From Acidisarcina polymorpha (GTDB lineage Bacteria; Acidobacteriota; Terriglobia; Terriglobales; Acidobacteriaceae), in NCBI RefSeq assembly GCF_003330725.1, contig NZ_CP030840.1:5884116-5948115 (forward strand): 64,000 nucleotides of DNA, written 5' to 3'. Shown in pieces: positions 35,895 to 45,665 of the stretch. Each line of letters starts with the position of its first letter. Within the stretch, counting starts at the first letter, position 1. The notes under the pieces were generated by a model. It worked only from the letters and a program-made list of their open reading frames with translations. It was not told the DNA's origin and did not search any database. Both the position numbers and the translations under genes were made by a program.

Positions 35895-37019
35895 ATGACT
35901 GTAGCGACGATCGGTAAGCCGTTAAGTACGGATGATCTTCATGCCATCTTGAACGGTGCGTGCATCCTGGGGTGCGGCGGCGGAGGGCCTCTTTCGTTGG
36001 GGTCCTCGCTGCTCACTCAGATCATCCAACAAGGGACGGTCTATTTAGCGGACCCGATCAACGATCTTCCGGATGACGCGCTCACGGCCATCGCTGCGGG
36101 CGTGGGGTCGCCCCTCGCCGCCTCGGAGGGTTTTCCCTTCGATGTGGCATCGATCGCATTCAAGAGTCTGGACGACCGGCAGGCGGCGGCTTCTGGCAAG
36201 CATTTCAGCTTTGTTCTGCCCGCCGAGGTCGGGGCCGGGAACAGCATCGTCCCTATGACCGTGGCCGTGAAGTTGGGCCTGCCGATCATTGACGCCGATG
36301 GCGCCCGCCGCGCCATCCCGGAGCTCGACATGGTCACTTATGCGAGCCACAACTTGCCGATTTCCCCTATCGTGCTCGCCAATGCGACCCAGGCGATCAC
36401 CTTCTACGCGCCCAATCCTGCGGTTGCCGGCGTGACCGCGGACGGAATCATTAGTGGGGGCGCCTTTACTGAAGATGCCGGTATCTCTCTCTGGAGCATG
36501 ACCGGCGCCGATGTCAAAGCCGCTGCGATTCCCCACACCATGAGTTATGCACGAGATTTAGGAATTGCGTTGAAGCAGACATTGGCTGAACAGAAGGATC
36601 CCGTCGAGGCCGTTCGCGCTTACCTTGACGGAACGGTGATCTTCAAGGGTACGATCGATTCGACCAGTCAAACTACCGAGGGTGGCTTTGACTTCGGCAC
36701 ACTGGTGCTGAAGAACGAGCGAGGTAGACTTACCATCTACAACCAGAACGAGAACCTGATTGCATGGAGCAGCCTCTCGCCAAAGCCTCTCGCACTGGCT
36801 CCTGATTTGATCTGCTATCTGACGACCGATGGTCAGCCCTTCACGAACGCCGATCTCGACTTGGCGCAAGGTAAGGAGATTGCGGTGATCGCGGCATCCT
36901 GCCTGCCGCAGATGCGGGTCCCGGCCATCTTAGACAAGTTCCTGAAGGCGTTAAAATCGCTCGGCTATGCGGGGAGTTATGTCCCAGTTGAAGAGCTTCT
37001 CAAGGGCTCTGTTCAGTGA
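35895..37019 (+). CDS. DUF917 (hydantoinase-like) protein
   Basis: 374 residues from the ATG at 35895, preceded by AAGGAGA; the frame opens 7 codons earlier. The hallmark is the glycine-rich ACILGCGGGGPLSLGSSLLT at the N-terminus, and the length and blocks (PLAASEGFPFDVASIAFKSL, TYASHNLPISPIVLANATQA, YARDLGIALKQTLAEQKDPV) fit DUF917, a family annotated near hydantoin-utilising enzymes but without an established reaction. It is the last gene of the run with the VioB-like gene and the unknown protein, converging on the kinase gene. Confidence 0.75.
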   Translation: MTVATIGKPLSTDDLHAILNGACILGCGGGGPLSLGSSLLTQIIQQGTVYLADPINDLPDDALTAIAAGVGSPLAASEGFPFDVASIAFKSLDDRQAAASGKHFSFVLPAEVGAGNSIVPMTVAVKLGLPIIDADGARRAIPELDMVTYASHNLPISPIVLANATQAITFYAPNPAVAGVTADGIISGGAFTEDAGISLWSMTGADVKAAAIPHTMSYARDLGIALKQTLAEQKDPVEAVRAYLDGTVIFKGTIDSTSQTTEGGFDFGTLVLKNERGRLTIYNQNENLIAWSSLSPKPLALAPDLICYLTTDGQPFTNADLDLAQGKEIAVIAASCLPQMRVPAILDKFLKALKSLGYAGSYVPVEELLKGSVQ

Positions 37020-37039
37020 GTGAAGGGAAGACCGAACCC

Positions 37040-39319
37040 CTACTGAGGGAAATTAATCTTTCGCAGTAACTCGTCAAATCTGGCATCATTTCGCAGGCGG
37101 TCTGACTTAGGATCGAGCTTTAGGTAAGCTAAGTAACTCGAAGGCTCATCGGCAGCTCGTCGAAGTAACTCAAAGGCCTTATCCAGATCACCAAGCCCCA
37201 CGTACACGCGGGCAATCTGATCGGACGGAACATACCGGGTTGCGGCGACACTTAGCAACTCATCGAGCGCGTTCATGGCATCATCCCGCCTTCCCGCAAT
37301 GGCGTAGGCATGTGCCAGCGCGGCTACATATGCGGGATTGCGGCGCGACATCTCGGTTCCTTGTTCCAGATGCGCCAATGCCTCGTCATGCATTCCCTTT
37401 TCCAGGTAGGACCAAGCCAGGGGAAGCCGCGCTACCAGAAACTTATTGTCCATCTCCAGGGTTTCCTTGAGCTGATGGATCGCATCATCGAAGCGGCGGC
37501 TGAAGTAGTATGCCAGTCCGAGGCTCGAGTTGATCCAAAGCGAGAGTGGATCGAGCTTACGGGCATGCTGAATCTCGCGCACCGCCTCGCCCATCCGTCC
37601 GCGAGCGCCGAGGTACCATCCATACCATTGGTGAGCGGTTGCGTAGTTTGGATTGATGCGCAGCGCTTCAATAAATTCTTTTTCCGCCGCCTCCCAGTCC
37701 CACAACAATCGCCAGGATAATAAGGCGAGCGAGGCATGGGCTTCGGCGAATCCGCTATCAAGCTCCAGCGCGCGAGCGGCGGCGCCCCTTGCTCTAACCA
37801 TGGCATGGGCCGGCGGCTGGGTTCCGATGGCGCTGTCCGCGAGCACAATATAGCAATCGGCAACTCCGGAATGTGCCGGCGCATACTCGGGATCCAGTTC
37901 GAGTGCCTGTTCAAAATATTCGAGGCTCTTGCGAATGCTCTCTTCGGTGACCTTGTTCCATTGGTGCCGCCCTTTGAGGTAGGCGTTGTATGCCTCGGGC
38001 TTAACGATCCGGATTTTACTCAACTCCTCTTCTTCCTGTGGAGTGAGCTTTACCTGGATTTCACGAGCGATCGATCGAGCGACCTCATTTTGCAGGCTTA
38101 AGACATCCTCGATCTCCCGTTGGTAGCTCTCCGTCCACACGCAGCGATCGGCAGCCACATCGACGAGACTGACATTCACGCGGACCAGGTTCTTAATTTG
38201 CCGCACCGAACCTTCAACGATCGTATCGACGCCCAATTCCTTCGCTATCTCCGAAAGAGACTTTTGGGACTCTTTGTAGCGCCGCACGGAAGTTCGCGAG
38301 ATGACGGTCAACGAACCGATTCGGGCGAGCGTCGCCAGCACCTCTTCGTGCATCCCGTCGACGAAATAGTCCTGATCGGTGTCGCCAGAGAGATTTTCGA
38401 GCGGAAGCACTGCAAGACGCTTCGATTCTCCCGGAACATACAGCCCGAAGAAGCTCCCCGTCTGCAGCCTTCGCAGCGCGTCCGCCACACCTCCGGTCGA
38501 GAGGAAGCGGTCGTCGGGATTCTTCTGCAGGCACTTCAAAATGACTTGTTCGATCTCTGGCTTGAGCTGGGGGTTGAGCTTGGTGGGCGGCACGGGCTCG
38601 GTGGATACGATCTTCTCGGCGAGCGCCATTGCGGCCCGGTCCGGGAAGGGAAGGTAGCCGGTAGCCATTTCATAGAGCAGGATGCCCAGCGCCCAGGTAT
38701 CGGTACGGTCGTCCACTCGCTGCCCGAGGTATTGCTCGGGAGACATGTAGGGTAATGTTCCGCTGATCCCGGTCTCCAAGGCCACTGTCTCCATCGTGGC
38801 TGCAGCGGAGGGATCGGTATGGTTTCCGGTATGCCGTTCATCCTCAAGATGAAGCAGCTGAGCAACGCCAAAATCCAGAATCTTGACGTCGCCTTTCGCG
38901 GTGAGCGCTACGTTACTTGGCTTCAAATCTCGATGGACGACCCCGCGCTCATGAGCGTCCTGGAGCGCCTCAGCCGTCTGGCAGCCAAAGCGAATGATCT
39001 CCTTCTCACTGAGTACGCCGTAAGCCATCTTGGCGGCCAGTGTCACTCCGCGGACGAGCTCCATAACCAGGAAGTCAATGCCTTCCTCGTTATCGAAGTC
39101 ATAGATCTGGGCGATGTTCGGGTGGTTCAGCCGCGAAAGCATGATAGCTTCCTGACGGAAGCGCCTGCGCGTGTCCTGATTGCTCAGAGTGCCGGACGGA
39201 AGCACCTTCAGCGCAACGTCGCGTTCGAGACGTTCGTCGTGCGCTCGATAGACCTCACCCATCGCTCCCGCGCCCAGCTTGGCGGTCACGCGGTAATGAG
39301 AAAGCGTCCTGCCGATCAT
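37040..39319 (-). CDS. Serine/threonine protein kinase with FlgO-like and TPR domains
   Basis: 759 residues from the ATG at 39319 (MIGRTLSHYRVTAKLGAGAM). The kinase domain (residues ~9-275) is complete: P-loop GAGAMGEVY, VALK Lys near 38, catalytic GVVHRDLKPSNVAL, DFG in KILDFGVAQL, and PYMSPEQYLG. A FlgO/TolB-like domain follows (RLAVLPLENLSGDTDQDYF, KELGVDTIVEGSV), then ~8 TPR units (LEYFEQALELDPEYAPAHSG). No obvious transmembrane helix separates them, so it may be cytosolic. It probably phosphorylates partners docked on the repeats. The distal half matches the tail of the winged-helix regulator at 3.6-5.6 kb. Confidence 0.9.
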   Translation of the reverse strand: MIGRTLSHYRVTAKLGAGAMGEVYRAHDERLERDVALKVLPSGTLSNQDTRRRFRQEAIMLSRLNHPNIAQIYDFDNEEGIDFLVMELVRGVTLAAKMAYGVLSEKEIIRFGCQTAEALQDAHERGVVHRDLKPSNVALTAKGDVKILDFGVAQLLHLEDERHTGNHTDPSAAATMETVALETGISGTLPYMSPEQYLGQRVDDRTDTWALGILLYEMATGYLPFPDRAAMALAEKIVSTEPVPPTKLNPQLKPEIEQVILKCLQKNPDDRFLSTGGVADALRRLQTGSFFGLYVPGESKRLAVLPLENLSGDTDQDYFVDGMHEEVLATLARIGSLTVISRTSVRRYKESQKSLSEIAKELGVDTIVEGSVRQIKNLVRVNVSLVDVAADRCVWTESYQREIEDVLSLQNEVARSIAREIQVKLTPQEEEELSKIRIVKPEAYNAYLKGRHQWNKVTEESIRKSLEYFEQALELDPEYAPAHSGVADCYIVLADSAIGTQPPAHAMVRARGAAARALELDSGFAEAHASLALLSWRLLWDWEAAEKEFIEALRINPNYATAHQWYGWYLGARGRMGEAVREIQHARKLDPLSLWINSSLGLAYYFSRRFDDAIHQLKETLEMDNKFLVARLPLAWSYLEKGMHDEALAHLEQGTEMSRRNPAYVAALAHAYAIAGRRDDAMNALDELLSVAATRYVPSDQIARVYVGLGDLDKAFELLRRAADEPSSYLAYLKLDPKSDRLRNDARFDELLRKINFPQ

Positions 39320-39500
39320 TCCCTGAAGTGTCCTCCTCAAGCATCTTACGTGAGCCGGTAGCCGCATTTTCGAGGATTGTTGCAGAGCTATGGACACCAC
39401 AAGGTTCGAGAGGGCGCTACAGTTTGAGCCATCGCCGGATTCGTGGTGACATCGTCGCGGATCGCTACTGAACGGATCGTTTGCGGTGTTGCCGTTGTTC

Positions 39501-42500
39501 TCAGAAGATGAGTTTCATGCCGAATTGAATCTGGCGAGAAGAAGTGACAGTTCGAAAAATGATCCCGGCATTCGGACTCAAGACGCCACAACCAAGATTC
39601 TCGGGGTCGTTCTGTGCGGTACAAAGGGTGACCTTGTCGGCCAGCGTCTGCCTTCTGCCAACAAAGACCTGGTCGCCGTTACCTCCGCTGCCGGTAGGCC
39701 CCTGAGTGTTGACGGGGACATCAAAGTTGGCGTGATTCAGCAGATTGAAGGATTCGGCGCGAAACTGGATCGAGAAGCGATCATTCAATTTCGTCTGCTT
39801 CGTAAGCGATAAGTCGACGTCAACCAGCCCCGGACCGCACATGGTATTTCTGCCACTGTTGCCGTACACACCAGGCGGCGGCAAGGTGAAGACGGCGGGG
39901 TTGAACCATCCGGTCGGCTTGCGATAAGTCACCGCGCCCGAACACAGGTTCACCCCGGGCTTCAAGTTGGGGCGATCGGCGGGATCGGCCGCAAAGGTCG
40001 CCGAATTATTGAACGACCCCAGATTCGCCGTGAACGGCACCCCCGACAAGGCGCTCACGATCAACCCCGTTCGGAAGCCTTCGGCCAGCTTTCCTGTCAC
40101 TCCAGTCAGACTCTGACCCCAGCGTCGGCCCGGACCAAAGGGCAGATCGTAGAGCGAATTGAAGACGAATGCATGTCGTCGGTCGAAGGAGGAGCGACCA
40201 CGGTCGGCCTCGCGGTCGAAGAAGTTTTGCGAGACTCCTGACTCGGAGTCCCAGTCGCTGGGGTAGGCTCCGCTCTGGTCGTCGATGGACTTTGAATAGG
40301 TATACGAAGCCTGCAGTGAAAGCCCCGAGCTGAAGCTCCTCTGCAGCCGTCCCTGGAGTGAGTCATAGGCGGAATTGGCATCCGTGACGATCAGTGGAAT
40401 AGAGCCAAGCAGGGGATTGATCGACCGGCCTCCGGGTAAGTCATTGGCTTCGCCGGTACGGACGAGATGCACCCCTCGAGATCCGACGTAGGCGATCTGC
40501 AGGATCGTGACTGGATCAAGCTGGCGTTCGATATTGAGGTTGTACTGCATGTAGTAGGGGAAGGAGGGGCGATAAGTCATGCCGAAGCTACCCACTACAG
40601 AGGGAGGAATCGGGCCAACGATTGAATCGACGCTGGTTGGAGGCGCGGCAAACCTTGGCAGGATATAAAGCAGCGGCTTATAGAACGGTTCATAGAAACG
40701 CGTATTGAAATACAGGTTTGCCCAAATCTGATCGCGCATTACCCCAAAACCGCCGCGCAGCACGGTCTTTCCGCTTGCTTCGGGGGTCCACGCAAAGCCG
40801 ACCCGCGGCGACCAGAGGTCAAGTGGCACGCTCTGCCATATCTTGCCTACCGTTGGTCCGGGATCGGTCGCGATTTTGCGAATATTCGACAGCCGGTTGT
40901 CCTCTTCGGACGGGTTACTGGAGTACTCCCAGCGCAGTCCAAGATTCAGCGTCAGCTGGGGAAGTATCCGCCAGTCGTCTTGCATATAGAAGCCGAGATA
41001 GTTCTGGCGATAGCCGCGGTTCGAGTCGGCAAAGTTAGGATCGACCCCAAAGTAGGTATAAGGGACGCCTTCCAGGAAGAACTCAAGTGCTGGATCGGTG
41101 CTCTGCGCCGGAATGCCAAACGAGGAGAGATCATCAAAGCTGTATTCGCCATCGATGAAAAAATCGAACGGCCCGTTGACCTGGATTCGCTTGGCGTCTG
41201 CGCCAAATTTAAGAGAGTGACGGCCCCTGGTGAGAAAAACGTTGTCAAACTCCTCGAAGGTGTTCGAGGAGGTGCCGGAGGGGAAGATTAAATTATTGCC
41301 GATCAAGGGAAGGCCGGAGATGGCGAGCCCGCCGAGAGGGCGATGGTTTTCCAACGAGATGCTGAGGGGCGATTCATTGTCGGTCGTCGCCTGATACGAA
41401 GTCCGGTTGTAATTGAACTTCGCCTCATTCAGCAGGCTGGTGTTGATCACTCGCTGCCAACTCAGGAGAAGGTAGTTATCCGCAACCGTACGCTTCCCAT
41501 CGAAGCCGGGAACAAACGTACTTTGAAAGGGAACAATCGAGTATCCGTTGTCGATGACCCATCTGGCGAAGAGCTGGTCTTTTTCCGTTAGCTGATCGTC
41601 GACCCTGAGCAGCCCATAATTCTCCAGTGTCGGCTGGTTGCGGGAGGTATTGAGGACTGCCAATCCGCCCGAAAGCGATGCCCCGTTTGCATGAGGGAAC
41701 AACGCCAGAAAGGGGGAAATCAGCGGATTCACCCCCACGTTAATCAACAGGCTCGGGTTAGCGGCAGACGGCAGTAGTCCCAGGTGGGCATTATCGTCGG
41801 GAACGGTCGCGCTGGTAGTAATCCCTCGTTGTTCATCAAGTCCTTCATAATCGGCGAAGAAGAACAGCTTGTTCTTGAGCAGCGGGCCGCCTAGCGCTCC
41901 ACCAAACTGATTGCGCGTGAATGAAGGAATCTGGCTAAGATCAAAATAATTTCGAGCGTCGAGTGCGGAATTTCTAACGAAGTCAAAGACCGATCCGTGA
42001 AACTCGTTCGTCCCGGAGCGCGAAACCAGCTGGATATTCGCTCCCGCATTCCGCCCATATTCGGCGCTATAAGTGTTCAGAAGCACCCGAAATTCGCGGA
42101 TGGCTTCGACGCCGAGCTGCACTCCGGCCGGCCCCCCCGGGTAGGTGTTGAACCCGGGATCGTTGATGTCGCCGCCATCGAGATTGAAGTTGTTCATGGT
42201 CGGACGGGATCCCTGGACCGCAGCCTTGGTGATCCCACCCTCTGAGAAAGGGCTGGGTCCCGCATTCGTGGTTGGCAGTACACCTGGCTGCAGCAGCGTC
42301 AGCTGAAAGAGATCACGCCCGTTCAGTGGCAATTCGCGAAGGATATTCGCGCTTACCACGGTGCTCATCTGCGAGGTTGTGGTCTCGAGAATGGGACCAG
42401 CCTCGGTCACGACGATCTGTTGTTCGACCGAACCGACCGGAAGATCGGCATCGACGACTGCCTGCTGGTTGACTAGCAGATTGATATTGGATCTCACCAC

Positions 42501-42770
42501 GGTCTTGAAGCCGTCGTGCCGGACCACGACTTCATACCCACCAGGCTGCAAGCCCGCGATGTCATAACTCCCGATCGAGTCGGTGCGCGATTCTCGAGTG
42601 GTTCCGGTCGCCAGTTGGCGTACGGTGACATGGGCATCGCTAATTAGCGCGCCGGAAGCATCCCGGACCGTTCCCAGGATCTCGGAAGTAATGCTCTGAC
42701 CGCCAGCAGGAAGCAGGTGGGTCGCAAACACGAATATCACAGGCAAGGCATGACGCAAAGCGTTCTTCAC
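39501..42770 (-). CDS. TonB-dependent receptor with carboxypeptidase-regulatory domain
   Basis: 1,089 residues from a likely GTG at 42770, preceded by AGGAT, giving a signal peptide (LRHALPVIFVFATHLLPAGG). Residues ~25-115 are a CarboxypepD_reg-like beta-sandwich (EILGTVRDASGALISDAHVT, YDIAGLQPGGYEVVVRHDGF). The plug domain follows (VVSANILRELPLNGRDLFQL) and the C-terminal ~700 residues form a 22-strand barrel typical of large acidobacterial TonB-dependent receptors, ending in IQFGMKLIF (terminal Phe, as usual for outer-membrane barrels). Such receptors import oligosaccharides, siderophores or other large substrates. No TonB, SusD or enzyme partner is adjacent, so the substrate is open. A TTG at 42812 is an alternative start. 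Confidence 0.9.
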   Translation of the reverse strand: MKNALRHALPVIFVFATHLLPAGGQSITSEILGTVRDASGALISDAHVTVRQLATGTTRESRTDSIGSYDIAGLQPGGYEVVVRHDGFKTVVRSNINLLVNQQAVVDADLPVGSVEQQIVVTEAGPILETTTSQMSTVVSANILRELPLNGRDLFQLTLLQPGVLPTTNAGPSPFSEGGITKAAVQGSRPTMNNFNLDGGDINDPGFNTYPGGPAGVQLGVEAIREFRVLLNTYSAEYGRNAGANIQLVSRSGTNEFHGSVFDFVRNSALDARNYFDLSQIPSFTRNQFGGALGGPLLKNKLFFFADYEGLDEQRGITTSATVPDDNAHLGLLPSAANPSLLINVGVNPLISPFLALFPHANGASLSGGLAVLNTSRNQPTLENYGLLRVDDQLTEKDQLFARWVIDNGYSIVPFQSTFVPGFDGKRTVADNYLLLSWQRVINTSLLNEAKFNYNRTSYQATTDNESPLSISLENHRPLGGLAISGLPLIGNNLIFPSGTSSNTFEEFDNVFLTRGRHSLKFGADAKRIQVNGPFDFFIDGEYSFDDLSSFGIPAQSTDPALEFFLEGVPYTYFGVDPNFADSNRGYRQNYLGFYMQDDWRILPQLTLNLGLRWEYSSNPSEEDNRLSNIRKIATDPGPTVGKIWQSVPLDLWSPRVGFAWTPEASGKTVLRGGFGVMRDQIWANLYFNTRFYEPFYKPLLYILPRFAAPPTSVDSIVGPIPPSVVGSFGMTYRPSFPYYMQYNLNIERQLDPVTILQIAYVGSRGVHLVRTGEANDLPGGRSINPLLGSIPLIVTDANSAYDSLQGRLQRSFSSGLSLQASYTYSKSIDDQSGAYPSDWDSESGVSQNFFDREADRGRSSFDRRHAFVFNSLYDLPFGPGRRWGQSLTGVTGKLAEGFRTGLIVSALSGVPFTANLGSFNNSATFAADPADRPNLKPGVNLCSGAVTYRKPTGWFNPAVFTLPPPGVYGNSGRNTMCGPGLVDVDLSLTKQTKLNDRFSIQFRAESFNLLNHANFDVPVNTQGPTGSGGNGDQVFVGRRQTLADKVTLCTAQNDPENLGCGVLSPNAGIIFRTVTSSRQIQFGMKLIF

Positions 42771-43025
42771 ATTCGATCCTTGAGAGAATGCAAACGGCCG
42801 CCTATAGGACAATTCCCAGTCGATTGAATCTGACGCATGTGCCGGACATCTGACCCCGCGCCTTTGCTAAACAAGCTACACGCTCCGGTATCTAAAGTGG
42901 AAATCTATCTTAGTAAGTCTATGCCCGGGGCGAGTGGAGGATATCATCCTGTCCCTTATAGGATTCAAGGCCCTTTCACCGAGCAACAGAGTGACTGGCA
43001 AAACACGGTGGTCGCTTGCAGTAGA

Positions 43026-43835
43026 ATGGTGCATTCCTCGGAGGTCATCATCCAACGCCGACAGTTTCTCGCCGCCAGCCTGGCTACTTCAGCATTAACC
43101 CTTACCCGCAAAGGAAGAGCACAAGCGGCGCCAGCAGCCTCTCGCGAATTTTATCTGCTCCGACGCTACGAGCTGCAGTCGGGGCCACAAACGAAGCTCA
43201 CCGAGAGCTATTTCGCAACGGCGCTCATCCCGGCGCTCATGCGCATGAAAGTTGGTCCAGTGGGCGCTTTCCAACTCACCATCGGACCGGAGACGCCAAC
43301 CTTTTACCTGCTCGTCCCGGGCAACTCGGTCGAGTCCTTAGCCACTCTCGATCTGCATCTCGCCCAGGACGAGCAATTTCTCAAGGACGCGGATCCCTTC
43401 TGGGCCGCACCTGCGACAGCGCCATCGTTTCTTCGCGTCGAGAGTACCTTGCTTGCAGCCTTTGAGGGATGGCCGAAGCTGACTCCGCCGGCCACTGCAG
43501 CCAAACGAATCTTTCAACTGCGAACGTACGAGAGCCCTAGCGACCGTGACCACGTCCGCAAGGTCGAGATGTTTAATCAGGCCGAATTGGATGTCTTCCG
43601 GAACGCCGGATTTCATCCCGTTTTCTACGGCGACGCCCTGATAGGTCCACGCTTGCCAAAGCTTACCTACATGTTGAGCTTTCCATCGATGGAAGAGTTG
43701 AATGCCCGTTGGGCGGTCTTCGGTGCCGATCCGAACTGGAAGAAACTCTCTAGCTCGCCCCGCTATGCCTTTGAAGAGATCGTAAGCAGCATCACGAACC
43801 TGATTCTGACGCCGCTTACCTGCTCCCAGATCTGA
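43026..43835 (+). CDS. TAT-exported NIPSNAP-family protein
   Basis: 269 residues from the ATG at 43026; the frame is open upstream but noncoding by eye. The signal (QRRQFLAASLATSALTLTRK) has a twin arginine, so folded export is likely. The body contains two ferredoxin-like NIPSNAP repeats: FYLLRRYELQSGPQTKLTES ... FLRVESTLLAAFEGWP, and IFQLRTYESPSDRDHVRKVE ... LTYMLSFPSMEELNARWAVF. NIPSNAP proteins are dimeric alpha/beta barrels of uncertain enzymatic role. It diverges from the TonB-dependent receptor gene (255 bp between starts) and converges on the cytochrome gene. Confidence 0.8.
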   Translation: MVHSSEVIIQRRQFLAASLATSALTLTRKGRAQAAPAASREFYLLRRYELQSGPQTKLTESYFATALIPALMRMKVGPVGAFQLTIGPETPTFYLLVPGNSVESLATLDLHLAQDEQFLKDADPFWAAPATAPSFLRVESTLLAAFEGWPKLTPPATAAKRIFQLRTYESPSDRDHVRKVEMFNQAELDVFRNAGFHPVFYGDALIGPRLPKLTYMLSFPSMEELNARWAVFGADPNWKKLSSSPRYAFEEIVSSITNLILTPLTCSQI

Positions 43836-43853
43836 AAACCACTTGAGCCGGGC

Positions 43854-45299
43854 TTAGAGCGTTTTGAGAAAGGCGATCAAGTCTGCCCGTTCCGAGGGTT
43901 TGAGGCTGAGTCCAAAGGGATGACCGGGAATCGACCGTGTCTTGCCGTCGTAGCCTTTGAAACCAGTCGGGATGTAGTCAGGCTCGAGGCGAGCGGGATT
44001 GAACCAATCCTCTAACGTGAGAGCCGAACCATTGTGGCCGAAGGGCCCGCGATACCACACTCCCCGGAGTGAGGGGACCTTGTAGTACCCAGTACCTTTG
44101 TGGGTTTGCAGGGTGTAGCGCGGATCGACGCCTATATGGATCGGCATCACCTCCGCTGGGGCTGCGCTTCCGGTAAACCCCTCTACTGCAATCAGCTTGT
44201 TGTTCGTGTAGAGCGGCGGCGTGTGGCAGACGCCGCATTTCTGTTGGGCGAAGAGGATCTTTCCGCGAGCCGCTGATGCGTCCAAGCGGTTTGGATTCGG
44301 CGGGGGTTGCAGAGAGTAGAGATATTTGGCAAGCGCATAGAGTTGTCCATCACTATAGCGGGCAGCTGGAAGCGGCGGCTCGGTCTTGTCCGGCCCGTAC
44401 CGGTCGGCCGCAAACATATCCTGAGCGAGCGAACCATAGCGCATCAGGTCCCCGATATCACGTTGACGGACCAATCCGGTGTGGTCAAGGAAGTGCCGGT
44501 CCCGAACCCCAATCAGATCCGGGATTTGCGGAGGCAGCAAGATACTCGTGTTGGCGCGGGCGGTGACGCCGGGCGGGATCGCCTCTCCGGCTGCAGCCAG
44601 CTCCTCAAGACTCATCGATTCGGGCAGCCGGTTGATGTCTCCTGGAACCCATGGCACTTCGAACTGCCGGGCGAAGCCGCGCACCTGGGCGAGGACCTTG
44701 CTCTCGGGCATAAATTTTGCCGAACTCCTCAGGAGCAGCGCTCCTTCACGATCGTTGGGGTTGTTGCCTTGCCCTCCAGGTACGACCGTACCGTCGGCCA
44801 GCACCCGGGTGTGGCAGGTGGCGCAGCTCATTGACCCCAATTCGACAATGCCCTTGCGCCGGACCACCCAGCGAGCGAAGGGTATCGTTCCATCCTTCGC
44901 CACCGGCATGCCGGTCTCCTTGAAAAAGTTTGGATCGCGCAGGTTCTGCTCACTGAAAAATACCGGGTGCAGCGAGGTGGGCGCATTGAAGACGATCTCT
45001 CCCGCAGCGATCCATGCATCTTCATCTCTGGGCGCATTTACTGGGAAAATGATCTCTGGATCCCGCGTCTTGAGCCAATCCCCATATCCGGCCGGTTCGC
45101 GTCCCGGGGCAAATACCGGATAGGACTTGTAAATGACTCGCTCTGAGATTTGGTAATATCGGTCCCGATCAAGGTGGACCGGAGAATATTCCGGGTTTGC
45201 GAGCGGCAGCTCGAGTGAGTGAATGGCAGTCTGGTCCCACGTTTGGGGGGTATCGGGGGCCAAGGCGAACAAGGCCAGAAGCAGCGCAGCGTATCTCAT
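43854..45299 (-). CDS. Exported di-haem cytochrome c
   Basis: 481 residues with a short signal peptide (MRYAALLLALFALAPDT). Two covalent haem sites are visible: CATCH near residue 158 and CGVCH near residue 355, the second followed by class I features (TGYYKVPSLRGVWYRGPFGH). This spacing suits a di-haem cytochrome-peroxidase/MauG-like or large electron-carrier protein; MauG hallmarks cannot be confirmed by eye. The C-terminal segment (GLSLKPSERADLIAFLKTL) is the usual end of a class I cytochrome domain. It is monocistronic and faces the NIPSNAP gene. Confidence 0.8.
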   Translation of the reverse strand: MRYAALLLALFALAPDTPQTWDQTAIHSLELPLANPEYSPVHLDRDRYYQISERVIYKSYPVFAPGREPAGYGDWLKTRDPEIIFPVNAPRDEDAWIAAGEIVFNAPTSLHPVFFSEQNLRDPNFFKETGMPVAKDGTIPFARWVVRRKGIVELGSMSCATCHTRVLADGTVVPGGQGNNPNDREGALLLRSSAKFMPESKVLAQVRGFARQFEVPWVPGDINRLPESMSLEELAAAGEAIPPGVTARANTSILLPPQIPDLIGVRDRHFLDHTGLVRQRDIGDLMRYGSLAQDMFAADRYGPDKTEPPLPAARYSDGQLYALAKYLYSLQPPPNPNRLDASAARGKILFAQQKCGVCHTPPLYTNNKLIAVEGFTGSAAPAEVMPIHIGVDPRYTLQTHKGTGYYKVPSLRGVWYRGPFGHNGSALTLEDWFNPARLEPDYIPTGFKGYDGKTRSIPGHPFGLSLKPSERADLIAFLKTL

Positions 45300-45461
45300 A
45301 TAGGGCCGCTAACCGAGGGCGAAAGATGGAGGCTACAACCAACAAGGAACGGGAAATACCAGGAAACCTTAGCACATGCCCGGCTCAATAACCCGCGGGG
45401 CGGTCTTGGCGCCGCGCAACTTTGGATTTACCGGTGTGTTTAGTTCTAGGGGATATCGTGG

Positions 45462-45534
45462 TGAGCTCGGTGGGATTCGAACCCACGACCCACGCATTAA
45501 AAGTGCGTTGCTCTACCGACTGAGCTACGAGCTC
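45462..45534 (-). tRNA. tRNA-Lys (TTT)
   Basis: The minus strand folds into a full cloverleaf: acceptor stem GAGCTCG with CGAGCTC, D-arm GCTC...GAGC, anticodon stem ACGCA/TGCGT with loop CTTTTAA giving anticodon TTT (Lys), T-arm GTGGG/CCCAC with loop TTCGAAT, and discriminator A. The CCA end is not encoded. No tRNA neighbour or integrase is near. Confidence 0.95.
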
Positions 45535-45665
45535 ACTATTTACCGCTACTTTCAAATTAACACAGACATTCTGCATCCCATGACTAAGCTTTCGGCGTAA
45601 CACCGCCTATCGTGAATCCCTCAACCATGCGGTACTATCGACAGACTGGATGAACTATTCAAAGT

